From: UMGS1851 sp900555605
Lineage (GTDB): Bacteria > Bacillota > Clostridia > UBA1212 > UBA1255
Direction of reading: 5' to 3'
NCBI GenBank assembly: GCA_902472555.1
Contig: CABROF010000016.1
Location: 1 to 33,520 of the forward strand
Length of the DNA: 33,520 nucleotides
Position 1 is the first letter of the stretch; the number at the start of each line of letters is the position of its first letter. This document shows, in pieces, positions 8,418 to 16,762 of this stretch. The notes under the pieces were generated by a model. The model searched no databases. It saw nothing but the letters and a program-made list of their open reading frames with translations, and was not told the DNA's origin. The translations under genes were made by a program, and so were the position numbers.

Positions 8418-8790
8418 CTGTCCGTGCCTCCGCTTTCTTCAGGATCTCATATAACGCGTCAATTTCTGATTTTGACAGAGGCTTTTGTGTCACCAGGGCC
8501 GACACCATCAGGCCGACGCTGCCGTTATAAATTTTGCTGAGCAGAGAATCCGTTTCCGCGCGGCCGGCTTCTTCCCGGGAAACCGCGGGAAAAATCAGCT
8601 TTGCGCGGCCGCCCTCTTCAAAACGGAGCAATCCCTTTCCTTCCATGCGCGTTACCATAGTGGTCACCGTGCTTTTTGCCCATCCGGTTTCCTCCCGCAT
8701 CGCCTTTACAATCTGCATAAGTGTCCGGGGCGCATGTTCCCATAGACATTCCATAATTTTCCATTCACTTGCATAAATCTGCGCTTCCAT
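8410..8790 (-). CDS. BlaI/MecI/CopY-family winged-helix repressor
   Basis: 126 residues from the ATG at 8790 (MEAQIYASEWKIMECLWEH), with GGAGG 11 bases upstream. The winged helix is visible in LMQIVKAMREETGWAKSTVTT and MVTRMEGKGLLRFEEGGRA, and the C-terminal helix forms the dimer. It represses its own operon until the M56 peptidase signals. The frame stays open upstream past the promoter. A GTG near 8907 would add a hydrophobic segment (KSIVCVYLLLNIAAAVCL), an odd possibility listed under findings. The start at 8790 is preferred because it gives the canonical family N-terminus. Confidence 0.93.
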   Translation of the reverse strand: MEAQIYASEWKIMECLWEHAPRTLMQIVKAMREETGWAKSTVTTMVTRMEGKGLLRFEEGGRAKLIFPAVSREEAGRAETDSLLSKIYNGSVGLMVSALVTQKPLSKSEIDALYEILKKAEARTDD

Positions 8791-8941
8791 ATTTACGCCG
8801 ACCTCCAAATCCTTTGTGCGGTCCGCCTGCCGGAGCATCCGGCTCAGGCAGACTGCCGCTGCAATATTTAACAAAAGGTACACGCATACAATCGATTTCT
8901 GCACAAGGATCCGCCTTCGCAATCGCGTTCGGACTATTTGT

Positions 8942-8978
8942 GTAGTCCTAATATAGCACATAGGACTACAGATGTCAA
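8942..8978 (-). promoter_or_regulatory. Promoter with overlapping BlaI-type operators
   Basis: On the minus strand TTGACA (8973-8978) and TATATT (8950-8955) are 17 bases apart. The plus-strand sequence GACTACAGATGTC (8964-8976) fits the BlaI/MecI operator core (TACA-N-TGT) and covers the spacer and -35. GTAGTCCTA (8942-8950) and TAGGACTAC (8961-8969) form a 9-bp dyad around the -10 box. A repressor bound here would block the promoter, which is the family's usual self-regulation. Confidence 0.8.
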
Positions 8979-8984
8979 CCTTTA

Positions 8985-9016
8985 AAAATAAAAAGACGTG
9001 TTTTTTCACACGTCTT
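8985..9016 (-). terminator. Terminator of the ABC exporter operon
   Basis: On the minus strand AAGACGTGT, a GAAAAA loop and ACACGTCTT (8993-9016) form a perfect 9-bp stem followed by TTTATTTTT. It lies about 50 bases past the stop at 9069 and just before the blaI promoter. Confidence 0.85.
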
Positions 9017-9068
9017 AAGAGATATATGCCTTATGATCTATTTTTTACTCCGCGGCCGCAGCTTTGGG

Positions 9069-11027
9069 TTACTCCAGCTCAAAAGCGCCGGTATAGAGCT
9101 GATAGTATTTTCCCTTCTCCGCAATCAGCTGCTCATGGTTTCCGCGTTCGATAATGCGTCCCTGCTCAAGCACCATGATGACATCCGCATTTTTCACGGT
9201 TGACAGCCGATGGGCAATTACAAAAACAGTACGTCCCTGCATCAGCGCGTCCATTCCCCGCTGTACGATGGCTTCCGTACGGGTGTCAATGGAGCTGGTT
9301 GCTTCATCCAAAATCATTACCGGAGGATCTGCAACCGCAACGCGGGCAATTGCCAGCAGCTGCCGCTGCCCGAGAGAAAGATTTGCGCCGTTTCCGGAAA
9401 GCGCTGTTTCATAGCCGTCCGGCAGCCGCGTGATAAAATCATGCGCACCGGCCAGTTCCGCAGCTGCAATACATTCCTCATCCGTGGCATCCAGACGGCC
9501 GTATCGAATGTTATCCATAACCGTGCCGGTAAATAGATTGGTATCCTGCAGCACGATTCCCATGCTCCGCCGCAGATCCGATTTTTTAATTTTATTGATA
9601 TTAATGCCGTCATAACGGATCTTTCCGTCCGCAATATCGTAGAACCGGTTCAGCAGATTCGTAATAGTGGTTTTTCCCGCGCCCGTTGCACCTACAAATG
9701 CCACCTTCTGCCCGGCTTTCGCGTAAAATGTCACGTTATGCAGCACCAGCTTATCCGGATTATACCCGAAATCCACGTCAAACAGACGTACGTCGCCTGC
9801 CAGCTCCGTATAAGTAACCGAATGATCCGCGCAATGAGGATGCCGCCACATCCAAGTGCCGCCGCAGTCTCCGTGCGCTCTGCATTCCGTAATCTCCCCA
9901 TTCTCCTCTTTTCCGTGAATCAGTGTCACATAGCCGTCGTCAACCTCAGGCTGCTGGTCCAGCAGCGTAAAAATCCGTTCCGCACCGGCCAGCCCCATGA
10001 CAACCGCATTCACCTGATGAGATACCTGGCTGATATTTCCGGCAAACTGTTTGGTCATATTCAGAAATGGCACTGCAATGCTAATGCTCAGCGCAAGTCC
10101 TGAAATGCTGAGATTCGGAACCTTTACCAGCAGCAGGATTCCTCCGGCAAGCGCCACTACCACATACAGAATATTGCCGATATTATTCAAGATAGGCCCC
10201 AGCATATTGGCAAATTTATTTGCGCGCTCCGAATCTGCAAACAGCGCATCATTGATTTTATCAAAGTCTTCCTTGCTCTGGCCCTCATGACAGAAAACCT
10301 TGATGACCTTCTGCCCATTCATCATCTCCTCGACAAAGCCCTCGACTCTGCCCATGGCGCGCTGCTGCCGCACAAAATAGCGTGCAGAATTTCCTCCGAT
10401 CTTTTTGGTAACCAGCACCATACAGGTTACTCCGGCCAGTACCACCAGCGTAAGCCACAGACTGAAGTACAGCATAATGCTGAATACGGTCATTACCGTG
10501 ACGCCGGAAATCAGAAGCTGCGGAAAGCTCTGAGAGACCATCTGACGCAGCGTATCGATATCATTTGTATAATAGCTCATAATATCGCCGTGGCTGTTCG
10601 TATCAAAAAAGCGGACAGGCAGGCTCTGCATGTCGCCGAACATTTTAACCCGCAGCTTTTTCAGGCTTCCCTGCGTAATGACGGCCATCATCAGATTAAA
10701 AGCGAGAGACGAGATGAGCGACAGGATGTAAAAGGTTCCAAGCAGGCCTACAAATTTTATGACCTGTCCCGATACCGCGCTCCAATCTCCGCTCTGCCAG
10801 TGCTCGTCTATCAGCGCAATGATATTCTGCATAAAAATCGAGGGGATCGAACTGATCACCGCGGTAAAAATGATACAGACGATTACAAGCGGCAGCATAA
10901 CAGGATAAAAGCTGAATAATAGCTTCAGCAGCCGGCGCAGCGTGCCTTTCTTTTTAGGGGATTTCTTTTTTGCAGCTTCCATTTTCACAGACTCCGCATT
11001 CTGATGTTCAAGCTTCATCTTCATCAC
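9069..11027 (-). CDS. ABC exporter half-transporter with consensus ATPase site (multidrug/lipid type)
   Basis: 652 residues. The N-terminal transmembrane domain (about 40-330) is followed by an ATPase domain (about 410-650). Walker A is GATGAGKTT (446-454), the signature LSLGQ (550-554) and Walker B ends in the catalytic glutamate of LDEATSS (573-579). With the 11008-12753 product it should form a heterodimeric exporter (LmrCD/BmrCD/TM287-288 type); this subunit supplies the catalytic glutamate. Between the two domains (370-405) is a Cys/His-rich insert with C382, H385, C388, H396, H398, C399 and H402. The start is uncertain: GTG 11027, ATG 11024 and ATG 11018 are all in frame near AAGGCAGG. 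It overlaps the upstream gene by 20 bases. Confidence 0.93.
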   Translation of the reverse strand: MMKMKLEHQNAESVKMEAAKKKSPKKKGTLRRLLKLLFSFYPVMLPLVIVCIIFTAVISSIPSIFMQNIIALIDEHWQSGDWSAVSGQVIKFVGLLGTFYILSLISSLAFNLMMAVITQGSLKKLRVKMFGDMQSLPVRFFDTNSHGDIMSYYTNDIDTLRQMVSQSFPQLLISGVTVMTVFSIMLYFSLWLTLVVLAGVTCMVLVTKKIGGNSARYFVRQQRAMGRVEGFVEEMMNGQKVIKVFCHEGQSKEDFDKINDALFADSERANKFANMLGPILNNIGNILYVVVALAGGILLLVKVPNLSISGLALSISIAVPFLNMTKQFAGNISQVSHQVNAVVMGLAGAERIFTLLDQQPEVDDGYVTLIHGKEENGEITECRAHGDCGGTWMWRHPHCADHSVTYTELAGDVRLFDVDFGYNPDKLVLHNVTFYAKAGQKVAFVGATGAGKTTITNLLNRFYDIADGKIRYDGININKIKKSDLRRSMGIVLQDTNLFTGTVMDNIRYGRLDATDEECIAAAELAGAHDFITRLPDGYETALSGNGANLSLGQRQLLAIARVAVADPPVMILDEATSSIDTRTEAIVQRGMDALMQGRTVFVIAHRLSTVKNADVIMVLEQGRIIERGNHEQLIAEKGKYYQLYTGAFELE

Positions 11028-12753
11028 CTGCCTTATTCTGAGAGGTATAAACCTCTCGATAAATGGAATTTGTTTTCATCAGTTCTTCATGGGTTCCCAC
11101 GGCATGAATGCGGCCGCCTTCCATCACGATAATCCGGTCCGCATCCGCTACGGAGGATGTCCTCTGCGCAATAATAATCTTTGTTGTTTCCGGGATATAT
11201 TCCCGGAACGCCTTGCGGATTAGCGCATCCGTTTTCGTATCCACCGCGCTGGTGGAATCATCCAATATCAAAATTTTCGGTTTTTTCAGCAGCGCCCTGG
11301 CAATGCACAGACGCTGCTTCTGTCCGCCGGACACGTTTGCGCCGCCCTGTTCTATGTAAGTATCGTAGCCTTCAGGAAAACGTGAAATGAACTCGTCCGC
11401 CTGCGCCAGCCTGCAGGCTTCCTGCATTTCTTCATCCGTAGCGTCCGGATTTCCCCATCTCAGGTTTTCCTTAATCGTACCTGAGAACAGCACATTTTTC
11501 TGCAGGACCACCGCAACCTGGTTCCGCAGTACTTCCAGGTCATAGTCGCGCACATCTACCCCGCCGACCTTTACCGTACCCTCCGTTGCATCATATAAAC
11601 GCGGAATCAACTGAATCAGGGAAGATTTAGAAGATCCGGTGCCGCCGATAATTCCAATGGTTTCTCCCGACGCAATATGCAGTTCAATATCCGACAGCGC
11701 CATGCGTTCGGCTTTTCTGGAATACTTAAAGCTCACGCCCTCGAAATCCACGGAGCCGTCCTTTACAGAATCCACCGCAAGCGCCGGACTGGTAAGCGAG
11801 CTGCTTTCCTGCAGAACCTCTGCAATCCGATGCGCAGATTCGCTGGCCATGGTGATCATGACAAAAATCATGGAAAGCATCATCAGACTGCTTAAAATCT
11901 GAAAGCTGTATGTCAGCAGCGCGGAAAACTGACCGACATCCAGATCCGCCCCTCTGCTTGTGATAATGGTGTAGGAGCCGAAAGACAGCACAAATATCAT
12001 GACCGCATAAAGACAGAACTGCATAAGCGGATTGGTGAAGGAAAGAATTTTCTCCGCCTTTGTAAAATCCGCGCATACATCCTCGGCGGCAGCTGAAAAT
12101 TTCTTTTTCTCATAATCCTCCCGCACAAAGGATTTTACGACGCGGATCCCTTTAACATTTTCCTGAATGGAATTGTTCAGCGCATCGTATTTCCGAAAAA
12201 CCTTTTTAAAAAGAGGCATGGTTCTGCGGATCACGAGAAACAGGCCGAATCCTAAAACCGGTACGACGAATATAAAAATAAACGCCATTTTTCCGCCCAT
12301 GACAAAGGCCATCACAAAAGCAAAAATCAGCATCAGCGGACAGCGGATCGCCGTCCGGACGATCATCATATACGCATTCTGCACATTGGTAACATCCGTG
12401 GTAAGCCGGGTTACCAGTGAAGAAGACGAAAACCGGTCGATATTCTCAAAAGAATATGTCTGAATCCGATAAAACAGATCCTTCCGCAGATTCCGTGCAA
12501 AACCGCAGGAGGCCGTAGCACACGCCGTGCCTGCCAAAATGCCGAAAGTTAAAGACAAGACGGCCATAACCACCAGAATCAGGCCGTACCGGAGAATTGT
12601 TTCGATGGCGCAGCCATCCTTGATCTGATTGACCAGCTGCGCAACAACAAACGGAATGATACACTCCATAACAACCTCAAGAGATACCAGAATCGGCGCC
12701 TGCAGAGAGGCCCTTTTATATTCGCGAATAGATTTTGCAAGTTCTTTGTACAT
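11008..12753 (-). CDS. ABC exporter half-transporter with degenerate ATPase site
   Basis: 581 residues: six-helix membrane domain (about 18-300) and ATPase domain (335-575). Walker A is GGTGSSKSS (370-378), the signature VSGGQ (474-478) and Walker B ILDDSTSAVD (496-505). The catalytic glutamate is aspartate, as in the non-catalytic subunit of asymmetric heterodimeric exporters, so this is expected and not damage. The second glycine of the P-loop is also serine. It is the first gene of the two-gene operon, with ACCTCC on the plus strand (GGAGGT) 11 bases before the ATG and a promoter at 12837-12866. Substrate unknown; drugs, lipids or peptides are all possible for this family. Confidence 0.93.
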   Translation of the reverse strand: MYKELAKSIREYKRASLQAPILVSLEVVMECIIPFVVAQLVNQIKDGCAIETILRYGLILVVMAVLSLTFGILAGTACATASCGFARNLRKDLFYRIQTYSFENIDRFSSSSLVTRLTTDVTNVQNAYMMIVRTAIRCPLMLIFAFVMAFVMGGKMAFIFIFVVPVLGFGLFLVIRRTMPLFKKVFRKYDALNNSIQENVKGIRVVKSFVREDYEKKKFSAAAEDVCADFTKAEKILSFTNPLMQFCLYAVMIFVLSFGSYTIITSRGADLDVGQFSALLTYSFQILSSLMMLSMIFVMITMASESAHRIAEVLQESSSLTSPALAVDSVKDGSVDFEGVSFKYSRKAERMALSDIELHIASGETIGIIGGTGSSKSSLIQLIPRLYDATEGTVKVGGVDVRDYDLEVLRNQVAVVLQKNVLFSGTIKENLRWGNPDATDEEMQEACRLAQADEFISRFPEGYDTYIEQGGANVSGGQKQRLCIARALLKKPKILILDDSTSAVDTKTDALIRKAFREYIPETTKIIIAQRTSSVADADRIIVMEGGRIHAVGTHEELMKTNSIYREVYTSQNKAGDEDEA

Positions 12754-12836
12754 GAATGCGTGCTACCTCCGATGGAAAACAAAATAGCGCAAGTCCAAAA
12801 TTTGGTCTCACGCTAACCGATATACGTTCGTGCGTC

Positions 12837-12866
12837 ATTTTAGCAAATTATGCCGCGGCTTGTCAA
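12837..12866 (-). promoter_or_regulatory. Promoter of the heterodimeric ABC exporter operon
   Basis: On the minus strand TTGACA (12861-12866) and TAAAAT (12837-12842) are 18 bases apart. In the leader, CCAAA/TTTGG with flanking matches (about 12792-12808) forms an imperfect dyad that could bind a regulator. Confidence 0.7.
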
Positions 12867-12877
12867 CAAATAAAATT

Positions 12878-12897
12878 TCAAAAAGCGGGCCGGCCGC
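12878..12897 (-). terminator. Possible terminator of the hydrolase gene
   Basis: On the minus strand GCGG, a CCGGC loop and CCGC are followed by TTTTTGAAATTTT, 12 bases past the stop at 12910. The stem is short but all G-C. Confidence 0.4.
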
Positions 12898-12909
12898 ATA
12901 CCTGCATTT

Positions 12910-14241
12910 TCACAGATTTCTTTTTTTCAGACCAGCTACCAGATCTGCGTAAAATTCCCGCACATCAAATCCCGCGATATTTTCCCGGTTTCCGTCGATC
13001 ATGTCCGCATGAGAAATGCCGCGCCCCCGGGGAACTGCCGCAACCCGAAACGCACTTCCCCACGCCATGGAGGAAAGGGCCACAAGTCCGTCGTTCGGGC
13101 CGTCGTAATGCTTCACATAAGGATATGTAAGATTCAGAGGAAACCTTCCGCTTGCCGCACGGTTCATTTTCGACCCTACGCTCTGATAATAAATACCCGC
13201 GCGGTCCGGCACCTTCTCATTAAAAACGCTGCAGGCAGAAGCCGTCAGATCATTTACCGCAGCAAGAAAATCAGGCGATTGATCTCCAAGCTTTGCCGCT
13301 GCGCGGTTATAGCCTCCGGCTACGCGCTTCTGTATGCCGTCGGAGATTTTTGATAGCAGGACGTCGGCAAAAATGCAGCCTCGGTGCGGTGTATTGATCG
13401 TAGTAACAGAAGCGATATACGGTGCGGCATCCGTCATGGCTGCGGCCCATCTGGCATCCAATCCGCCTTTGGAATGCGCAATAATATTTACCTTTTCAAT
13501 TTCCTTTTCTCTTACCAGTGTCTTGATTCTCTCTGCCAATTCCCTGCCGCTCTCTGCTACGGAGGCCGCAGAGGACTGTGCGCCGTAATATATTTCGGCG
13601 CCGTTTTTCTTTAAATGGGCAGGAATCCTTCCCCAGTAATCAATCAGCGCCGTATCTCTGAAAAAGACGCCGTGTACCAGAAGCAGCGGATATTTTGTTT
13701 TGCATATCTGTTCATTCCTCCGCTGGGCATTCTGCCGGATTTTATTTTTCTCAAAAACAATTTCATTCTTTACAGTTCGAAGGATCCTATTGAGCACGAT
13801 AAAGTGTACCACAGGGATCCAGCCGCACAAAATACCGATCACCCGCAGACGTATGCCGAGCTGTACAGAAGAAAGATAGAGCGTAATCATTCCGCTCCAG
13901 AACAACACATTCTCTGCTCCAAGTACAATGGCGCAATGGATCAGGGCCGGCCGCCAGCCTATATGCGCCGCCCCAAAAAACGCCAGAGAGAAAACAATCT
14001 CAAAAATCAGCACAGCAATAAACAGTTCAATCAGCGCCGCACCCCGCTCCAGCGCCCGGATCCGCAGCGGATACCCGCGTGACACCGGAAGCAGCGCCAT
14101 CATCAAGAATGCCGCCGCGCCCGCACACACCCAAAGATACCATGAAAAAGAAATCCAGCCAAGGGAATAAAACGCATAGCCGTTTACCGCGTATATTATG
14201 AAAAGGAAAATTACAATTTTTCTGCACCGTGTCTTCATCAT
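12910..14241 (-). CDS. Membrane-anchored alpha/beta hydrolase (lipase/esterase-like)
   Basis: 443 residues. The first ~160 contain several hydrophobic segments (for example near 8-28, 32-50, 68-90, 95-120 and 130-150). A lipase-type alpha/beta hydrolase domain follows. LLLVHGVFFRD (near 182) is the oxyanion-loop HG motif, and NIIAHSKGGLDARWA carries the nucleophile elbow AHSKGG, a variant of GxSxG with Ala in first place. The C-terminal part has NDGLVALSSMAWG and ISHADMIDG, likely holding the catalytic Asp and His. It resembles triacylglycerol lipases and PGAP1-like esterases; the substrate is not known. GGAGA sits 8 bases before the ATG at 14241. Confidence 0.85.
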   Translation of the reverse strand: MMKTRCRKIVIFLFIIYAVNGYAFYSLGWISFSWYLWVCAGAAAFLMMALLPVSRGYPLRIRALERGAALIELFIAVLIFEIVFSLAFFGAAHIGWRPALIHCAIVLGAENVLFWSGMITLYLSSVQLGIRLRVIGILCGWIPVVHFIVLNRILRTVKNEIVFEKNKIRQNAQRRNEQICKTKYPLLLVHGVFFRDTALIDYWGRIPAHLKKNGAEIYYGAQSSAASVAESGRELAERIKTLVREKEIEKVNIIAHSKGGLDARWAAAMTDAAPYIASVTTINTPHRGCIFADVLLSKISDGIQKRVAGGYNRAAAKLGDQSPDFLAAVNDLTASACSVFNEKVPDRAGIYYQSVGSKMNRAASGRFPLNLTYPYVKHYDGPNDGLVALSSMAWGSAFRVAAVPRGRGISHADMIDGNRENIAGFDVREFYADLVAGLKKRNL

Positions 14242-14364
14242 ACACTTTCTCTCCGTCTGTCATGCTGCGCAGTCTTCCGTTTCTGCCGTCCGTACACAGC
14301 CGGCTGCGGCAGGACCGGCGGTTCGTCGTCGTCCCCAGAAAGCATGTACGGGTGCAGAAACAGA

Positions 14365-15135
14365 TCAGCGGTTCAATTCTGCGGTAAAATCTATGCTTCT
14401 GGCGGTAATTTGGACCCAGGCCGGTTTAAAACCGCTCCTGCGCGCATTTCTTGCAGAGCGAATATTCGACCACGCACAGCAGTAAAAAGGAACGATTTCT
14501 CTCTTTAAAATCTCCGCCGCCAGACCTGACGTCAGCGCAGAGGCAATGTTCTGCCTTCTGTATTCCGGCAGAACATCCACGCCGATCTGCCACATGGTCC
14601 TGCAGTCCGCCGAGCAGCCCGCAAGCCCCACTAATTTTCCATTGTCAAACGCGCCTAACGCCAGCCGGTCCAAATGCCTGCGCTTTTCACATAAAGCATT
14701 CCGCCATTCGGGCAAGTAATATGCTGCGAAATCCTCCGGTTTCAGAAGTCTTGTCTCATATCCGCATACCAGCGGCTTCAGCAGCTCCGTATCCGGCAGA
14801 AAATACTCCGCCATAAAGCAAATACACATCCCGTACTTTTTCAGGATATCATTCAGAACATACAGATTCGGTGTTTCAAAGCAGTGCGCAGTCTCATAGC
14901 GGTCAAGATACCGTTTTGTATCTTCTGCAATCTCAGGAGATACCGAAGCAACGATATTGCTGCCGTATGAGGTTAAATCGCAGAAAAACGGCAGCTCCAG
15001 ATAGGCTCTCGCCTGCGGATTGACTGACGAAATTACCACCTTATTGGCGGATAAAGTAAAATCCTCAGCCGCACATCCGCTGTCTGCCGCAGATTGTTCC
15101 ATAGCGATTCTTAAAATCTCACAATTTGTCATCAT
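14365..15135 (-). CDS. GNAT-family N-acetyltransferase
   Basis: 256 residues. The C-terminal half has the acetyl-CoA fold: VGLAGCSADCRTMWQIGVDV (strands 4 and 5), then PEYRRQNIASALTSGLAAEI, where the RRQNIA loop binds the pyrophosphate of acetyl-CoA. After that comes the family's terminal SARNARRSGFKPAW motif. The N-terminal half (about 1-125) is a separate region seen in two-domain GNAT proteins. The acceptor substrate is unknown. GGGAG precedes the ATG at 15135, and a promoter fits at 15252-15280. Confidence 0.88.
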   Translation of the reverse strand: MMTNCEILRIAMEQSAADSGCAAEDFTLSANKVVISSVNPQARAYLELPFFCDLTSYGSNIVASVSPEIAEDTKRYLDRYETAHCFETPNLYVLNDILKKYGMCICFMAEYFLPDTELLKPLVCGYETRLLKPEDFAAYYLPEWRNALCEKRRHLDRLALGAFDNGKLVGLAGCSADCRTMWQIGVDVLPEYRRQNIASALTSGLAAEILKREIVPFYCCAWSNIRSARNARRSGFKPAWVQITARSIDFTAELNR

Positions 15136-15251
15136 CTGCTCCCTTTTCCGTCTGTCATCCGGCCGCCGCTTCTATCAGCAGCCCGTATTCCTCCTGCTGA
15201 CACGGGGTCCGCATTCTGCAGGAAAGTCCCGTATCGTCGGTAATCATTTTT

Positions 15252-15280
15252 ATTATACAATAGCTGTCCCTTGCGCACAA
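15252..15280 (-). promoter_or_regulatory. Probable promoter of the GNAT gene
   Basis: On the minus strand TTGTGC (15275-15280) and a perfect TATAAT (15252-15257) are 17 bases apart. It sits only 5 bases from the recombinase stop at 15286, at the composition boundary. Confidence 0.55.
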
Positions 15281-15285
15281 GCCGG

Positions 15286-16404
15286 CTAATCCGGGTAAAA
15301 AAATTTCATTTGTGTAGGTTGTAAGTTTACAATACAGACATCAATGGTGCCCTGCTTTATCGTTTCCGCAGTACAGTTTCCGCCTTTTTCAATCCGTCCG
15401 GCGCAACGCCATACAACTTCGCCGCTGTGTGTAGTTATTCTGCGAAAGTTTCGTCCGCATTCTCCGCATTTGATTTTTCCGGAAAGTGAATTACCAGAAG
15501 AAAAAAGGTTACATTTTCTTTCCGACTTTCCTTTTTCACTCACTGTGACATTGCTCCGCCGTCTTCTCTCATCCTGAACGGCATTAAAAGCTGCAACATC
15601 AATTATGCCGACATGATTATTTTCATACAGATATTTTTTTATCTTGCCGTTATTCTTTTCCTGCGTCTGCTTCAGTACATCCGGTAAATAGGTTTTTTGA
15701 AGAAGAACATTCCCGACATATTTTTCGTTTGAAAGGATTTTATCAATTGAGGAACTTGTCCATATTTCTTTTCCTGTGGGTGAAGGAATGGCTCTGCTGT
15801 GTAATTCCTTTGCAATTTTTGACAGACTGTATCCATAAAGGTACAAAGCAAATATCAGTTTCACATTCTCAGATTCCATAGGATCAATCATCAGATTGCC
15901 ATCAGAATCATGCTGATAGCCGTAACAAATACGATTTGCAAGCCCGGAAACTCCAGTTGTAAATCCGAAATCGAGTCCCCATTTGATGCTTCTGCTTTTT
16001 ATCATACTTTCTTCCTGCGCTACCGCTGCGTGGGTTGTCATTCTGAATTCATTCCTTTCTTCGCTTAGTTTTATTCGTTCGGTTTCAAAGTGCACATCGA
16101 CATTTAGCCTTTTCAATTCCCGTATTACTTTCAGAAAGTCAACCGTGTTTCTTGCAAACCGGCTGACCAACTTTGTTATAATGAGATCAATTTTCTTTTT
16201 CCGACAATCTTTCAACATAAAATTGAACTGCCTGCGTTTTTTCTTATTCAGACCACTCGCTGTATCTACATACATTCTGAAGAATATGTAATCCTGATTG
16301 GATGTAACTAAGTTCTCATAATCTATCTGCTGTGCTTCCAGACTGTACTGTTGTATATCAGCACTACTGCTGACGCGGCAGTACACAGCAACTCTTTGTG
16401 CCAT
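15286..16404 (-). CDS. Large serine recombinase, probably C-terminally truncated
   Basis: 372 residues from the ATG at 16404 (MAQRVAVYCRVSS), 7 bases after AAGGAG. The resolvase domain is intact: VAVYCRVSS with the nucleophile serine near residue 12, and KLVSRFARNTVDFLKVIREL. The recombinase domain and zinc ribbon follow (KCGECGRNF, WRCAGRIEKGGNC). Large serine integrases/transposases of this type are usually about 500-550 residues with a long coiled-coil tail. Here the protein stops about 25 residues after the last zinc cysteine, exactly where AT-richer DNA meets GC-rich DNA. It probably brought in part of the 15.3-29.8 kb region but may now be inactive. A short natural member cannot be excluded. 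Confidence 0.88.
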   Translation of the reverse strand: MAQRVAVYCRVSSSADIQQYSLEAQQIDYENLVTSNQDYIFFRMYVDTASGLNKKKRRQFNFMLKDCRKKKIDLIITKLVSRFARNTVDFLKVIRELKRLNVDVHFETERIKLSEERNEFRMTTHAAVAQEESMIKSRSIKWGLDFGFTTGVSGLANRICYGYQHDSDGNLMIDPMESENVKLIFALYLYGYSLSKIAKELHSRAIPSPTGKEIWTSSSIDKILSNEKYVGNVLLQKTYLPDVLKQTQEKNNGKIKKYLYENNHVGIIDVAAFNAVQDERRRRSNVTVSEKGKSERKCNLFSSGNSLSGKIKCGECGRNFRRITTHSGEVVWRCAGRIEKGGNCTAETIKQGTIDVCIVNLQPTQMKFFYPD

Positions 16405-16487
16405 TGTAATTCTCCTTTGCAAAAGAAAAAGCCATAACAGCATTTACCGTTATGACTTCAATCATAATTTTTTGTTTGATTATTAAA

Positions 16488-16523
16488 TATACAGACCTGC
16501 ACGTTTTAGCACAGGTCTGTATA
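16488..16523. repeat. 12-bp perfect inverted repeat upstream of the recombinase
   Basis: TATACAGACCTG (16488-16499) pairs perfectly with CAGGTCTGTATA (16512-16523) around a 12-base loop. It sits between the divergent recombinase and XRE genes. There is no strong T-run on either side, so it may be a recombinase or regulator site, or a weak terminator. The rest of the 16405-16690 gap is AT-rich; I see no gene in it. Confidence 0.6.
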
Positions 16524-16690
16524 CTTATCGTGTCTAATCACCATGAAAAAGATATTTTTGCGGTTTCAGATGAGAGATTTGAATTCGTGTGTGGGAATTA
16601 TGCGCATAATCTTAAGGGCTTGCGTTTATTTTTCATTGTTATATCATAGAAATATGCAACCATTGGTTGAACTTTATAAAACAAATGCGT

Positions 16691-16736
16691 TATTGTTCTA
16701 TAAACAATATCTCAATATAATACAGATGTAGCTACA
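16691..16736 (+). promoter_or_regulatory. Promoter and operator-like dyads of the XRE gene
   Basis: TTGTTC (16693-16698) and TATAAT (16716-16721) are 17 bases apart. TATTGTT/AACAATA (16691-16697 and 16703-16709) is a perfect 7-bp dyad over the -35. TACAGATGTA (16721-16730) and TGTAGCTACA (16727-16736) are overlapping palindromes at the expected transcription start. This suggests self-repression by the XRE protein. GAGGG lies 6 bases before its ATG. Confidence 0.65.
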
Positions 16737-16762
16737 AATAAAAAATGAAATGAGGGCTCAAT

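Noticed and set aside
7602..8540. 312-residue open frame on the plus strand antisense to the M56 peptidase and blaI
   Set aside because: Low-complexity, Arg/His/Cys-rich translation typical of a shadow frame; the minus-strand genes have clear motifs, promoter and ribosome sites.
10287..10919. 210-residue plus-strand frame inside the ABC exporter gene
   Set aside because: Antisense shadow of a gene with intact ABC motifs; no recognisable domain and no ribosome site.
11008..12753. Walker B Asp instead of Glu taken as damage
   Set aside because: This is the normal degenerate site of heterodimeric exporters, and the partner subunit has the Glu.
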